In this document: in pieces, positions 1 to 7,030 of the stretch | Numbering within the stretch: position 1 is the first letter of the stretch | How the letters are laid out: each line of letters opens with the position of its first letter | NCBI GenBank assembly: GCA_002438575.1 | Contig: DJPP01000157.1 | Span: forward strand, 1 to 12,237 | DNA from: Oscillospiraceae bacterium UBA6409 | Lineage (GTDB): Bacteria > Bacillota > Clostridia > Oscillospirales > Oscillospiraceae | Direction of reading: 5' to 3' | DNA length: 12,237 nt | The notes under the pieces: generated by a model | What the model saw: the letters and a program-made list of their open reading frames with translations, nothing else | Told to the model about the DNA's origin: nothing | Database searches by the model: none | Translations under genes and position numbers: made by a program

Positions 1-1
1 C

Positions 2-1156
2 GTGCTGGAGGGCATGATGATCGCCGGCGTGGCCACCGGGGCTGCGGAGGGCTACATCTACGTCCGCGCCGAGTATCCGCTGGCGGTGAAGCGCTTGCAA
101 GCGGCCATCGACAAGGCTGCGGCGGCCGGACTGCTGGGCGACGACATCATGGGCAGCGGGTTCAGCTTCCACATCCACATCAACCGCGGCGCCGGCGCTT
201 TCGTCTGCGGTGAGGGCAGCGCCCTGACCGCCTCTATCGAGGGCAAGCGGGGTATGCCCCGGGTAAAGCCGCCCCGGACGGTGGACCAGGGACTGTGGGG
301 CAAGCCCACGGTGCTGAACAATGTGGAGACGTTCGCCAACGTGCCGGGCATCATCAACAAGGGCGCGGCGTGGTATCGGGGCATCGGCACCGAGGGCAGC
401 GCCGGCACCAAGACGTTTGCCCTGACGGGCAATGTGGTGAACACGGGACTGGTGGAGGTGCCCATGGGCGCCACCCTGCGGGAGATCATCTTCGACATCG
501 GCGGCGGTATCCCGGACGGCAAGAAGTTCAAGGCCGTGCAGATCGGCGGGCCCTCCGGCGGCTGTCTTACGGAGGAGCACCTGGACTACCCCATGGACTT
601 CGACTCGCTGAAAAAGCTGGGGGCTATTATCGGCTCCGGCGGCCTGGTGGTCATGGACGAGGATACCTGCATGGTGGAGGTGGCCCGGTTCTTCATGCAC
701 TTCACCCAGAACGAGAGCTGCGGCAAGTGTACCCCCTGCCGGGAGGGCACCAAGCGTATGCTGGAGACGCTGGAGCGCATCATCAATAACGAGGGGAGCC
801 TGGCCGATCTGGACCTGCTGGAGTCCCTGAGCGATACCATCACGGATACGGCCCTATGCGGCCTGGGGCAGACGGCCTGCAAGCCGGTGATGTCCACATT
901 GCGGAACTTCCGGCAGGATTATCTGCGCCATGTGGTGGATCACCACTGTCCCATCTGCAACGGGCGCAAACGCCGGTTGGAGATCAAGCCGGAGCTGTGC
1001 AAGGGCTGCGGCAAGTGCGCCAGGAACTGTCCCATGGAGGCCATCTCCGGGCAGCCCCGTATGCCATACGTCATCGACAACGAGAAGTGTATCCACTGCG
1101 GCGCTTGCTGGGGCGCTTGTCCCTTCGGCGCGATCGACGCCATTGAGGAGGAGTGA
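2..1156 (+). CDS. NuoF/HydB-like NADH-binding flavoprotein subunit of an [FeFe] hydrogenase, 5'-truncated
   Basis: The gene is open at the left edge, so its true start lies upstream; 384 residues remain. The family binds FMN and NAD(P)H and passes electrons through Fe-S clusters to a partner hydrogenase or dehydrogenase in the cytoplasm. Visible parts are the second half of the flavin/NADH domain (GAFVCGEGSAL near 65-75, then SIEGKRG), the NuoF cluster motif ESCGKCTPCREG (Cys240, 243, 246) with its distant fourth ligand Cys286 in ALCGLGQTA, a CPIC pair (316, 319), and a C-terminal ferredoxin domain with two CxxCxxC...C sets (333/336/339/343 and 363/366/369/373). The glycine-rich FMN loop expected further upstream is missing because of the window edge. 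The extra C-terminal ferredoxin domain is what hydrogenase and formate dehydrogenase NuoF-like subunits carry, unlike complex I NuoF. The stop lies 3 bases before hydA, so co-transcription is nearly certain. Whether the complex bifurcates electrons cannot be told from this fragment. Confidence 0.93.
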   Translation: MLEGMMIAGVATGAAEGYIYVRAEYPLAVKRLQAAIDKAAAAGLLGDDIMGSGFSFHIHINRGAGAFVCGEGSALTASIEGKRGMPRVKPPRTVDQGLWGKPTVLNNVETFANVPGIINKGAAWYRGIGTEGSAGTKTFALTGNVVNTGLVEVPMGATLREIIFDIGGGIPDGKKFKAVQIGGPSGGCLTEEHLDYPMDFDSLKKLGAIIGSGGLVVMDEDTCMVEVARFFMHFTQNESCGKCTPCREGTKRMLETLERIINNEGSLADLDLLESLSDTITDTALCGLGQTACKPVMSTLRNFRQDYLRHVVDHHCPICNGRKRRLEIKPELCKGCGKCARNCPMEAISGQPRMPYVIDNEKCIHCGACWGACPFGAIDAIEEE

Positions 1157-1159
1157 GCC

Positions 1160-2857
1160 ATGGCAAAGGGAATTATGGTCATCGACGGGCAGCGGGTGCC
1201 CTTTGACGGTGAGCGCAACGTGCTGGCGGTCATCCGCAAGGCGGGTATCGACATCCCCACGTTCTGCTACTACTCCGACCTGTCCGTCCACGGCGCGTGC
1301 CGTATGTGCATCGTGGAGGACGTAAAGACCGGGAAGATCGACGCCTCCTGCTCTATGGAGCCCCGGGACGGCATGGAGATCAGAACCAACACCGCCCGGC
1401 TGCTGAAGCACCGGCGGATGATACTGGAGCTGCTGCTGGCCGCCCACGACTGCTCCTGCACCACCTGTGCCAAAAGCGGCAACTGCCGATTGCAGGAGCT
1501 GGCGCAGCGGTTCGGCGTGCGGCATATCCGCTTCCCCAACAACAAGCCCCGGTACGAGAAGGATTACACCAGCTATGCGGTGTTCCGGGACCCCAACAAG
1601 TGCATTCTGTGCGGCGACTGTGTGCGGGTGTGCGAGGAATTGCAGGGACAGGGTATCCTGAACTTTGCCTTCCGGGGCAGCGAGCTGCAGGTGATGCCGG
1701 CCTTCGACAAAAAGCTGGGCGAGACAAAGTGCGTGGGCTGCGGTCAGTGCGCTGCGGTGTGCACCACCGGCGCTATCACCGCCAACGACCAGATCGGCAC
1801 CGCCTGGGCGGCCATCCACGACCCGAAGAAGCGTGTGGTGGTACAGATCGCGCCGGCCGTCCGTGTGGCGGTGGGCGAGGCCTTCGGTATCCCGGCGGGC
1901 GTGAACGTCATCGACAAGATGACCACGGCGCTGAAGCTCATGGGCGTGGACGAGGTGTACGACACCAACTTCGGCGCGGATATGACCACCATACTGGAGG
2001 CGGAGGAGTTTTTGCAGCGGCTGAAGAACGGCGGGCCGTTCCCCATGTTCACCAGCTGCTGCCCCGCCTGGGTGCGGTATCTGGAGTTCAACGACCCCAA
2101 GTATCTGAAGCATATCTCTACCTGCAAATCGCCCATGGAGATGTTCGCGGCGGTCATCCGTGATAAATACGCCGAGAAGGACGCCGCCGACGGGCGGACG
2201 ACGTACAACATCGCCATCATGCCCTGCACCGCCAAGAAGATGGAGGCCGCACGGCCGGAGTTCGTCCGAGACGGACGGCCGGATGTGGACCTGGTGCTGA
2301 CCACCCGGGAGTTGGTGGACATGATGCGTGAGACGGGCGTGCAGCTGGACGAGCTGGAGCTGGAGTCCCCGGACCTGCCCTTCGGCCTGGGCAGCGGCGC
2401 GGCGGTGATCTACGGCGTCACCGGCGGCGTGGCCGAGGCGGTGGTGCGCCACTGTCTGCCGGACAAGAGCAAGAACGCGCTGCGGGCCGTCCGCGTCACC
2501 GATCTGCGGGGCGACGGGGCTATCCGCCATGTGGAGCTGAACGTGGACGGGCAGGAGCTGCGTATCGCCGTGGTCAACGGGCTCATCCACGCCAAGGAGC
2601 TGATCGCGGATATCGAGGCGGGCAAGTGCTTCTACCACCTGATCGAGGTCATGACCTGTCAGGGCGGCTGTGTGGGCGGTGCGGGACAGCCCTATGGACT
2701 GAGCGATGTGAAGAAGAAGCGGGGCGAGGGACTGTATGCCGCTGACGCCTCCGCCATGTTCAAGCGGGCGGAGAAAAACCCCATCGTGACCTCCCTGCTG
2801 AAGGAGTACGGCGCGGAAAAGTGTCACGCGCTGCTGCACGTACACTACGGCGAATAA
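1160..2857 (+). CDS. hydA: [FeFe] hydrogenase catalytic subunit (HydA, CpI-like domain layout)
   Basis: This enzyme catalyses reversible H2 formation at the H-cluster, in the cytoplasm, with the upstream NuoF-like subunit. Domains in order: an N-terminal [2Fe-2S] ferredoxin (Cys36, 47, 50, 64); a His-ligated [4Fe-4S] motif (His96, Cys100, 103, 109); two [4Fe-4S] clusters (Cys148/151/154/158 and 191/194/197/201); and the H-cluster domain. The latter has L1 TSCCPAW (Cys300, 301), L2 MPCTAKKME (Cys356) and L3 EVMTCQGGCVGGAGQP (Cys500, 504). The 565-residue length and ligand spacing are nearly colinear with Clostridium pasteurianum CpI, offset by one. The proton-path residues recalled for CpI (Cys299, Glu279, Ser319, Glu282) therefore map to Cys300, Glu280, Ser320 and Glu283, all present. 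There is no C-terminal extension. The start is the ATG just after a GAGGAGGAG run that overlaps the end of the previous gene. Classification as group A is confident; an electron-bifurcating role is inference. Confidence 0.97.
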   Translation: MAKGIMVIDGQRVPFDGERNVLAVIRKAGIDIPTFCYYSDLSVHGACRMCIVEDVKTGKIDASCSMEPRDGMEIRTNTARLLKHRRMILELLLAAHDCSCTTCAKSGNCRLQELAQRFGVRHIRFPNNKPRYEKDYTSYAVFRDPNKCILCGDCVRVCEELQGQGILNFAFRGSELQVMPAFDKKLGETKCVGCGQCAAVCTTGAITANDQIGTAWAAIHDPKKRVVVQIAPAVRVAVGEAFGIPAGVNVIDKMTTALKLMGVDEVYDTNFGADMTTILEAEEFLQRLKNGGPFPMFTSCCPAWVRYLEFNDPKYLKHISTCKSPMEMFAAVIRDKYAEKDAADGRTTYNIAIMPCTAKKMEAARPEFVRDGRPDVDLVLTTRELVDMMRETGVQLDELELESPDLPFGLGSGAAVIYGVTGGVAEAVVRHCLPDKSKNALRAVRVTDLRGDGAIRHVELNVDGQELRIAVVNGLIHAKELIADIEAGKCFYHLIEVMTCQGGCVGGAGQPYGLSDVKKKRGEGLYAADASAMFKRAEKNPIVTSLLKEYGAEKCHALLHVHYGE

Positions 2858-2861
2858 AAGA

Positions 2862-2889
2862 GCAGCCCCCGGCGTGAGCCGGGGGCTGC
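2862..2889 (+). terminator. GC-rich hairpin after hydA
   Basis: A perfect 12-bp stem (GCAGCCCCCGGC / GCCGGGGGCTGC) with a GTGA loop starts 4 bases after the hydA stop. It is well placed to end the hydrogenase operon, but no U-tract follows on the plus strand. Read on the minus strand it is followed by TCTTTTATTCG, so it could also back up the terminator of the convergent gene. Confidence 0.6.
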
Positions 2890-2900
2890 GGGTAAAGAAA

Positions 2901-2927
2901 GAGCATGGCCCCGGTGGGGCCATGCTC
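2901..2927 (-). terminator. Intrinsic terminator of the 3D/G5-domain gene
   Basis: A perfect 12-bp stem (GAGCATGGCCCC / GGGGCCATGCTC) with a 3-base loop directly abuts the stop codon of the minus-strand gene. On the minus strand it is followed by TTTCTTTACC, a short U-rich tract. It lies only 11 bases from the hairpin at 2862-2889. Confidence 0.8.
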
Positions 2928-4241
2928 TCAGCTTGCTTTCTTGTCCAGAATATACACGGTGACGTTGCGGCGGCCCCAGGAGTAGCAGTCCGCCTTGGTG
3001 GGGAACCACAGGTCCACGATGTTGCCCTTGATGGCGCCGCCGCAGTCCAGGGCGGTGCCCATGCCGTAGACACGGTAGCCGTTGGTGGTCTGGATGAACA
3101 TCTTGGTGTAGTAGGGAATGACCGTGGGGTCCACGGCCACGGTGCCCACGCCTACCGCGGCGCCCACCGCCGTGGTCCAGGCCGCGCCGCCGTCGCCGCC
3201 GCTGTAATAGGCGGTGGAGGAGCAAAGCATCACCTTGCTGTAGGTCATGGTGTCGCCGGAGGCGAACAGCAGATAGCCGCCCTCGCCCACCTCGTTGGGG
3301 AAGTCCTTTTCAATGGTGTCGCCCTCCTCCACCTCGTAGACGCGGGTGCCGTAGCGCACCAGCTCCGCGTGGGAGGTGTCGTGGCTGGCGCCGATATACT
3401 TGGTGGATACCACCTCGCCGCTGACCACGGTGTCCTCATACGTTTCCACGATCTGGCCGGGGATACCCTTGCGGATGATCTCCTCGGTGCCCTTGTCCAT
3501 CAGGGGGTCCGGTGAGCGAATGATCTTGTAGTCCGTCTCCACGGTGACATAGTGCTGGTAGGTCAGTGTATCGCTGATGCGGATGGCGGGGTCCTCGCCG
3601 GTGACGTTCAGCTCCACCATCTCGTCCGCGGCCAGCTTGATGCCGCTGCGGCTGAGGAAGGCGGCCAGGCGCTCGCCCCGGGTGACGTAGGTCCTGATCT
3701 CGCCGCCGTGCTCCACGGTGACGGTGCGGCCCGGCTCCAGCAGCAGCTGCATGGACTTGTCGCCCAGACTGCGGCGCAGCAGCAGGTCATCGTAGGTGCG
3801 CTCCTCGCTGCGCTCGTCCAGCACGTGGGGACCGTCGCCGTCCACCACGATGCAGATGGCATCCATGGTGCGTACCGGCTCCGCCATAACGGCGGCGGCA
3901 AAGATCACCGCTGTGGCGGCGATCATGGTGATGGCGCGGATAGAGGGGTGATCGCGCATGATATGGTGCACCTCCCGCAGGGCCGGGGAACGCAGGGCGT
4001 CACGGCAGCCGGTCACCAGCCGTCCGCGGCAGAAGGCGCGCCAGTTGGCCCTGACGTCGGCGGCGATGGCGTCCCAGGTCCAGGCAAAGCAGCGGCCCAC
4101 GGCGCGCACGGCGCGGATCAGGGCCCGGGCCACGATGTAGGGCACATCGTGGATGGCCTGGCACACCGTGGCCGGCGTGATGCGGCGCCGTGGCTTTTTC
4201 GGCTGCAAGCGCTTCGGTTGTGTAACGGCGGTTTGTTCCAT
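2928..4241 (-). CDS. Membrane-anchored G5 + 3D domain protein (YabE-like, putative cell-wall hydrolase)
   Basis: This 437-residue protein has a basic N-terminal region of about 100 residues, one membrane segment near 103-120, a DUF348-like region (about 170-215), a G5 domain (about 228-300) and a C-terminal 3D domain (about 338-435). The 3D domain shows VAVDPTVIPYYTKMFI and ALDCGGAIKGNIVDLWF, with the three conserved aspartates at 371, 399 and 410 and a WGRR near the end. 3D domains share the double-psi barrel fold of MltA-type lytic transglycosylases, and YabE/Rpf-like proteins act on peptidoglycan. By topology the G5 and 3D parts should lie outside the membrane. The start is an ATG with a modest GAGG ribosome site 4 bases upstream. 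The long cytoplasmic N-terminus is unusual relative to Bacillus YabE. In Bacillus subtilis yabE, rnmV and ksgA lie together in one orientation; here the gene is divergent from rsmA and rnmV is absent. The 3D family assignment is strong; enzymatic activity is inferred. Confidence 0.93.
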   Translation of the reverse strand: MEQTAVTQPKRLQPKKPRRRITPATVCQAIHDVPYIVARALIRAVRAVGRCFAWTWDAIAADVRANWRAFCRGRLVTGCRDALRSPALREVHHIMRDHPSIRAITMIAATAVIFAAAVMAEPVRTMDAICIVVDGDGPHVLDERSEERTYDDLLLRRSLGDKSMQLLLEPGRTVTVEHGGEIRTYVTRGERLAAFLSRSGIKLAADEMVELNVTGEDPAIRISDTLTYQHYVTVETDYKIIRSPDPLMDKGTEEIIRKGIPGQIVETYEDTVVSGEVVSTKYIGASHDTSHAELVRYGTRVYEVEEGDTIEKDFPNEVGEGGYLLFASGDTMTYSKVMLCSSTAYYSGGDGGAAWTTAVGAAVGVGTVAVDPTVIPYYTKMFIQTTNGYRVYGMGTALDCGGAIKGNIVDLWFPTKADCYSWGRRNVTVYILDKKAS

Positions 4242-4298
4242 AGTACCTCGCAGTATAGCCGCCCGGGGAGGTATTCAAACAGGGCGGGGGATAATAAT

Positions 4299-4323
4299 TG
4301 AAACAATTTGTAACTTTTGTTAC
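4299..4323 (-). promoter_or_regulatory. Candidate operator: three GTWWCA half-sites in the 5' leader of the 3D/G5 gene
   Basis: On the minus strand, GTAACA, GTTACA and GTTTCA occur in direct order with 3- and 4-base spacers. The first two also form an inverted repeat (GTAAC-TTTT-GTTAC on the plus strand, 4310-4323). The cluster lies about 13-37 bases downstream of the predicted start of transcription. The half-sites resemble those of WalR (TGTWAH), which controls cell-wall hydrolases in Bacillus, but the spacing differs from the usual N5. The role is inferred. Confidence 0.35.
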
Positions 4324-4342
4324 CGATTAGCAATACCCGTGG

Positions 4343-4371
4343 AGTATAGCACTATCTTCCGATTTTGTCAA
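4343..4371 (-). promoter_or_regulatory. Sigma-A-type promoter of the 3D/G5 gene
   Basis: On the minus strand, TTGACA (4371-4366) is separated by exactly 17 bases from TATACT (4348-4343). This is a perfect -35 and a 5/6 -10. Transcription should begin near 4336, leaving a leader of about 95 bases before the ATG at 4241. Confidence 0.85.
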
Positions 4372-4420
4372 GTTTTGGGGGACGCGGCACAGAGAAAGGC
4401 AAACTTTTTCCGGCTTTTCG

Positions 4421-4449
4421 TTGCGCGGGTGGGGAAAAGGTGGTACAAT
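4421..4449 (+). promoter_or_regulatory. Promoter of rsmA
   Basis: TTGCGC (4421-4426), a 17-base spacer and TACAAT (4444-4449), with a TG one base before the -10 (extended -10). It lies 31 bases before the rsmA start and is divergent from the 3D/G5 promoter, with 49 bases between the two -35 elements. Confidence 0.7.
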
Positions 4450-4479
4450 GGCGGCAATATGCAGTGAAGGAGAAACACG

Positions 4480-5337
4480 ATGGATCTGTGCGATCGGAAC
4501 GATATACAGGCGCTGCTGGCGCGGCACGGCTTTCACTTTGCCAAGGCGCTGGGGCAGAACTTCCTCATCCGGGGCGACGTGGCGGAGGATATCGCCGCGG
4601 CGGGCTGTGTTCCCGGCTGCGGCGTGCTGGAGGTAGGCCCCGGCATCGGCGCGCTGACGGTGCAGCTGGCCCGGCGGGCGGAAAAGGTGGTGTCGGTGGA
4701 GCTGGACAAGCGCCTGCCGCCGGTGCTGGCCGAGACCATGGCGGACTATGACAACTTCGCGCTGATCGAGGGCGACGTGATGGCGCTGGATCTGGCGGCA
4801 GTGGCGGCGGAGCAGCTAACGGGCCTGCCGGCGGTGCTGTGCGCCAATCTGCCCTACAACATCACCACGCCGTTTCTTACGGCCTGCGTCCGGGCCGGGT
4901 GCTTCCGGCAGCTGACGGTGCTTATTCAGAAAGAGGTGGCACAGCGGATCTGCGCGAAGCCGGGCACGGCGGACTACGGCGCGTTTTCCCTGCTGATGCA
5001 GTATTACACGGAGCCGGAGCTGCTGTTCACGGTGCCCAATACCTGTTTTATGCCGCCGCCCAAGGTGACGTCCGCCGTGGTGCGGTGCGTGACGCGGAAG
5101 GCCCCGCCGGTACAGGTGCGGAGCGAGGAGGCCTTCTGGCGGACGGTGCGCGCGGGCTTTGCCCTGCGGCGCAAGACGCTGGTGAATAGTTTGCAGACCG
5201 GCTGGCAGCTGCCCAAGGAGCAGCTGACGGACATCGTCGCCGGCTGCGGCCTGTCCCCCACGGTGCGGGGCGAGGCCCTGGGACTGGAGGAGTACGCAAG
5301 ACTGTCCGATGCGCTGCTGGCGGCAGCGGGTGAATAA
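4480..5337 (+). CDS. rsmA: 16S rRNA (adenine(1518)-N(6)/adenine(1519)-N(6))-dimethyltransferase RsmA (KsgA)
   Basis: RsmA uses S-adenosylmethionine to dimethylate two adjacent adenines in the 3'-terminal hairpin of 16S rRNA, late in small-subunit assembly. The 285-residue length is typical. Motifs seen: FAKALGQNFLI (20-30), the SAM-binding loop LEVGPGIGALT (50-60), the acidic Glu74 after motif II, GDV at 98-100, and the catalytic NLPY at 123-126 followed by NITTPFL. The C-terminal helical domain is present to the expected end. The ATG has a strong GAAGGAGA ribosome site 6 bases upstream, and a promoter sits close by. It is read alone, with no rnmV gene upstream, and converges on the HD-domain gene through a shared terminator. 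Confidence 0.97.
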   Translation: MDLCDRNDIQALLARHGFHFAKALGQNFLIRGDVAEDIAAAGCVPGCGVLEVGPGIGALTVQLARRAEKVVSVELDKRLPPVLAETMADYDNFALIEGDVMALDLAAVAAEQLTGLPAVLCANLPYNITTPFLTACVRAGCFRQLTVLIQKEVAQRICAKPGTADYGAFSLLMQYYTEPELLFTVPNTCFMPPPKVTSAVVRCVTRKAPPVQVRSEEAFWRTVRAGFALRRKTLVNSLQTGWQLPKEQLTDIVAGCGLSPTVRGEALGLEEYARLSDALLAAAGE

Positions 5338-5373
5338 AAAGCTTCCCGGCATTTGCCGGGAAGCTTTTTATTC
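5332..5373. terminator. Shared bidirectional terminator containing both stop codons
   Basis: A perfect 19-bp inverted repeat (5332-5350 and 5355-5373) surrounds an ATTT loop. The core GCTTCCCGGC / GCCGGGAAGC is flanked by AAAAA on one side and TTTTT on the other, so each strand reads a GC-rich hairpin followed by a U-tract. Both outer arms encode GAA TAA, the last codon and stop of rsmA and of the HD gene respectively. Confidence 0.95.
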
Positions 5374-5931
5374 GCCTTTTTCTATCTTTTCCTCCGTCTC
5401 CCGCCGGATGGCGGCGCGAAGCGCCGTGAGGTATGGGGAGAACGCCACGTTCTCGTCGGCGTAGGTCAGGTTCAGGTCGTACTCCCGAGGCAGCCAGGAG
5501 GAGATGGGGGACTCGTTGTGGGCGATGACGGCCTCCAGCTTGTCCAGCGCCTTGTAGAGCCGGGCCTCCGGCGTCTTCAGGGCGTCCATCTCCGCGTACA
5601 GGGCGGCCATCTCCTGACGGTAGGGCTGGGGCAGCGTCTCCACCCATTGGGCCAGAAGGGCGTCCTCCTTCGCCGTATCGGCGTTGGTCTTGAGAAAGCT
5701 GGGGATGTCGCCGGTAAAGCACTCGCCCAGATCGTGGATCAGGCACATTTTAATGACCTTGTCCATGTCCGTCTCCGGGAATTCGTCCCGGAGAAAGAAG
5801 GCGGTCAGTGCCAGCCGCCAGCTGTGGTCGGCCACGCTCTCGTGACGGTTCCCGGGCGTCCAGCAGTGGCGGGTGGTGTCCTTCAGACGGTTGGCGGTGT
5901 GCAGGACGGAGAGCAGCTCTTCAGGCTTCAT
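5368..5931 (-). CDS. HD-domain phosphohydrolase (HDDC2/YfbR-like, putative 5'-deoxynucleotidase)
   Basis: The 187-residue protein has the HD metal-site pattern: His30 with HESVADHSW (His36), LIHDLGE (His66, Asp67, Glu70), GD at 74-75, and the distal Asp130 in ALDKLEAV. This layout matches the HDDC2/YfbR family, whose characterised members dephosphorylate deoxyribonucleoside 5'-monophosphates. The substrate here is not shown by sequence. I chose the ATG at 5931: it has AAGGAGG 7 bases upstream, and the longer reading from an ATG at 5967 would begin upstream of the predicted transcription start. The gene is single, has its own promoter, is divergent from the PAP2 gene, and ends inside the terminator shared with rsmA. 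Confidence 0.9.
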   Translation of the reverse strand: MKPEELLSVLHTANRLKDTTRHCWTPGNRHESVADHSWRLALTAFFLRDEFPETDMDKVIKMCLIHDLGECFTGDIPSFLKTNADTAKEDALLAQWVETLPQPYRQEMAALYAEMDALKTPEARLYKALDKLEAVIAHNESPISSWLPREYDLNLTYADENVAFSPYLTALRAAIRRETEEKIEKGE

Positions 5932-5957
5932 GACGGGGCCTCCTTGCGTTTTTTCAC

Positions 5958-5986
5958 AGTATAGCACGGTGCCGCGGTGCCGTCAA
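5958..5986 (-). promoter_or_regulatory. Promoter of the HD-domain gene
   Basis: On the minus strand, TTGACG (5986-5981), a 17-base spacer and TATACT (5963-5958). Transcription should start near 5951, which rules out the upstream ATG at 5967 as the start codon. Confidence 0.82.
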
Positions 5987-5995
5987 CGCTTGCAC

Positions 5996-6024
5996 TTGCA
6001 CGGCGGAGAAAAGTGTAGTACAAT
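5996..6024 (+). promoter_or_regulatory. Promoter of the PAP2 phosphatase gene
   Basis: TTGCAC (5996-6001), a 17-base spacer and TACAAT (6019-6024), about 30 bases before the start codon. Its -35 is only 9 bases from the -35 of the divergent HD-gene promoter. Confidence 0.75.
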
Positions 6025-6053
6025 GGCGATACGACATAAAGGAGGGAGACTTT

Positions 6054-6980
6054 ATGGGAGTTTTGTACGCGCTGGAGGGCATACGCACGCCGGTGCTGGA
6101 TAAGATCATGTCGGCCATCACGCTGCTGGGCGGCGAGCTGTTCTTTATGGTCATCGCCGTGACGGTGTTCTGGTGCGTCAGCAAGCGCGAGGGCTATTAT
6201 CTGATGATCGTGGGGTTCTTTGGCACGGTCATCAATCAATTCCTGAAAATACTCTGCTGCGTGCCCCGGCCGTGGGTAAAGGACCCGGATTTCACCATTG
6301 TGGAGTCTGCCCGGGCAGAGGCCACGGGGTATTCCTTCCCCAGCGGCCATACACAGAACGCCGTGGCCACCTACGGCGGCATCGCCCGGTACACCCGCCG
6401 CGGCTGGCTGCGGGTGGTACTGATCGTGCTGACGGTGCTCATCGCGTTCAGCCGGATGTATCTGGGTGTCCACACGCCGCTGGATGTGGGGGTGTCCTTC
6501 GCTATTGCCGCGGTGCTGGTGGTGGGGATCTATCCGCTGATGGAGGAGGCCGACCGGCGGCCGGCGGTGCTGACGTACACCATTCTGGCTATGGTGGTGT
6601 GCAGCGGGGCCTTCGTGGGGTATCTGTACCTGCGGGGCGACACCGGCGCCGCGGCGGAGGACACCGCCAACTACGTCAGCGCGCTGGAGAACGGCTGGAA
6701 GCTGCTGGGCGCCACACTGGGTATGCTGGTATCCAACATCGCCGACCGGAAGTATATCCGCTTCGAGACCCACGCGGTGTGGTGGGCGCAGCTCATCAAG
6801 CTGGTGGTGGGCTTTGCCTGTCTGCTGGCCATACGCTCCGGGCTGAAGGCTCCACTGATCGCCCTGCTGGGTGGCAGCGCCGCCATTGCCGGGGGCATAC
6901 GCTACCTGCTGGTGGTGCTGTTCGCCGGATGTGTCTGGCCGCTGACCTTCTGGTGGTTCGGACGATTGGGCAGAAGATAA
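6054..6980 (+). CDS. PAP2-family integral membrane phosphatase
   Basis: All three PAP2 active-site signatures are present: K65-x6-RP (KILCCVPRP, Arg72, Pro73), PSGH at 96-99, and SRMYLGVHTPLD with Arg134, His140 and Asp144. PAP2 enzymes use two histidines, one as nucleophile, to remove phosphate from lipid phosphates such as phosphatidic acid or undecaprenyl pyrophosphate. The 308 residues include several membrane segments, among them about 26-43, 48-68, 119-137, 146-166 and 174-193, plus more in the C-terminal third. The C-terminal part beyond the catalytic core (from about 170) is additional helices without a motif I know. The start has AAGGAGGG a few bases upstream. The exact substrate is open; envelope lipid metabolism is likely from the family. 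Confidence 0.93.
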   Translation: MGVLYALEGIRTPVLDKIMSAITLLGGELFFMVIAVTVFWCVSKREGYYLMIVGFFGTVINQFLKILCCVPRPWVKDPDFTIVESARAEATGYSFPSGHTQNAVATYGGIARYTRRGWLRVVLIVLTVLIAFSRMYLGVHTPLDVGVSFAIAAVLVVGIYPLMEEADRRPAVLTYTILAMVVCSGAFVGYLYLRGDTGAAAEDTANYVSALENGWKLLGATLGMLVSNIADRKYIRFETHAVWWAQLIKLVVGFACLLAIRSGLKAPLIALLGGSAAIAGGIRYLLVVLFAGCVWPLTFWWFGRLGRR

Positions 6981-6988
6981 GAGTGTAA

Positions 6989-7017
6989 AAAAGAGAGCCG
7001 CTTCGCGGCTCTCTTTT
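6989..7017. terminator. Bidirectional terminator between the PAP2 gene and the unknown membrane-anchored gene
   Basis: A 13-bp perfect stem (AAAAGAGAGCCGC / GCGGCTCTCTTTT) with a TTC loop. The plus strand reads four U's after the GC-rich core; the minus strand reads six, from the A-run at 6987-6992. The two flanking genes converge on it. Confidence 0.9.
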
Positions 7018-7030
7018 GGCGTGCGTGGGG

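Noticed and set aside
854..3073. Very long minus-strand open frame opposite hydA and the end of the NuoF-like gene
   Set aside because: It lies antisense to genes with complete cluster motifs, has no ribosome site or recognisable domain, and crosses the terminator hairpins. It arises from the GC-rich third positions of the real genes.
5932..5967. Longer start for the HD-domain protein at 5967
   Set aside because: It would place the start codon upstream of the predicted transcription start and leave a strong AAGGAGG unused before the ATG at 5931.
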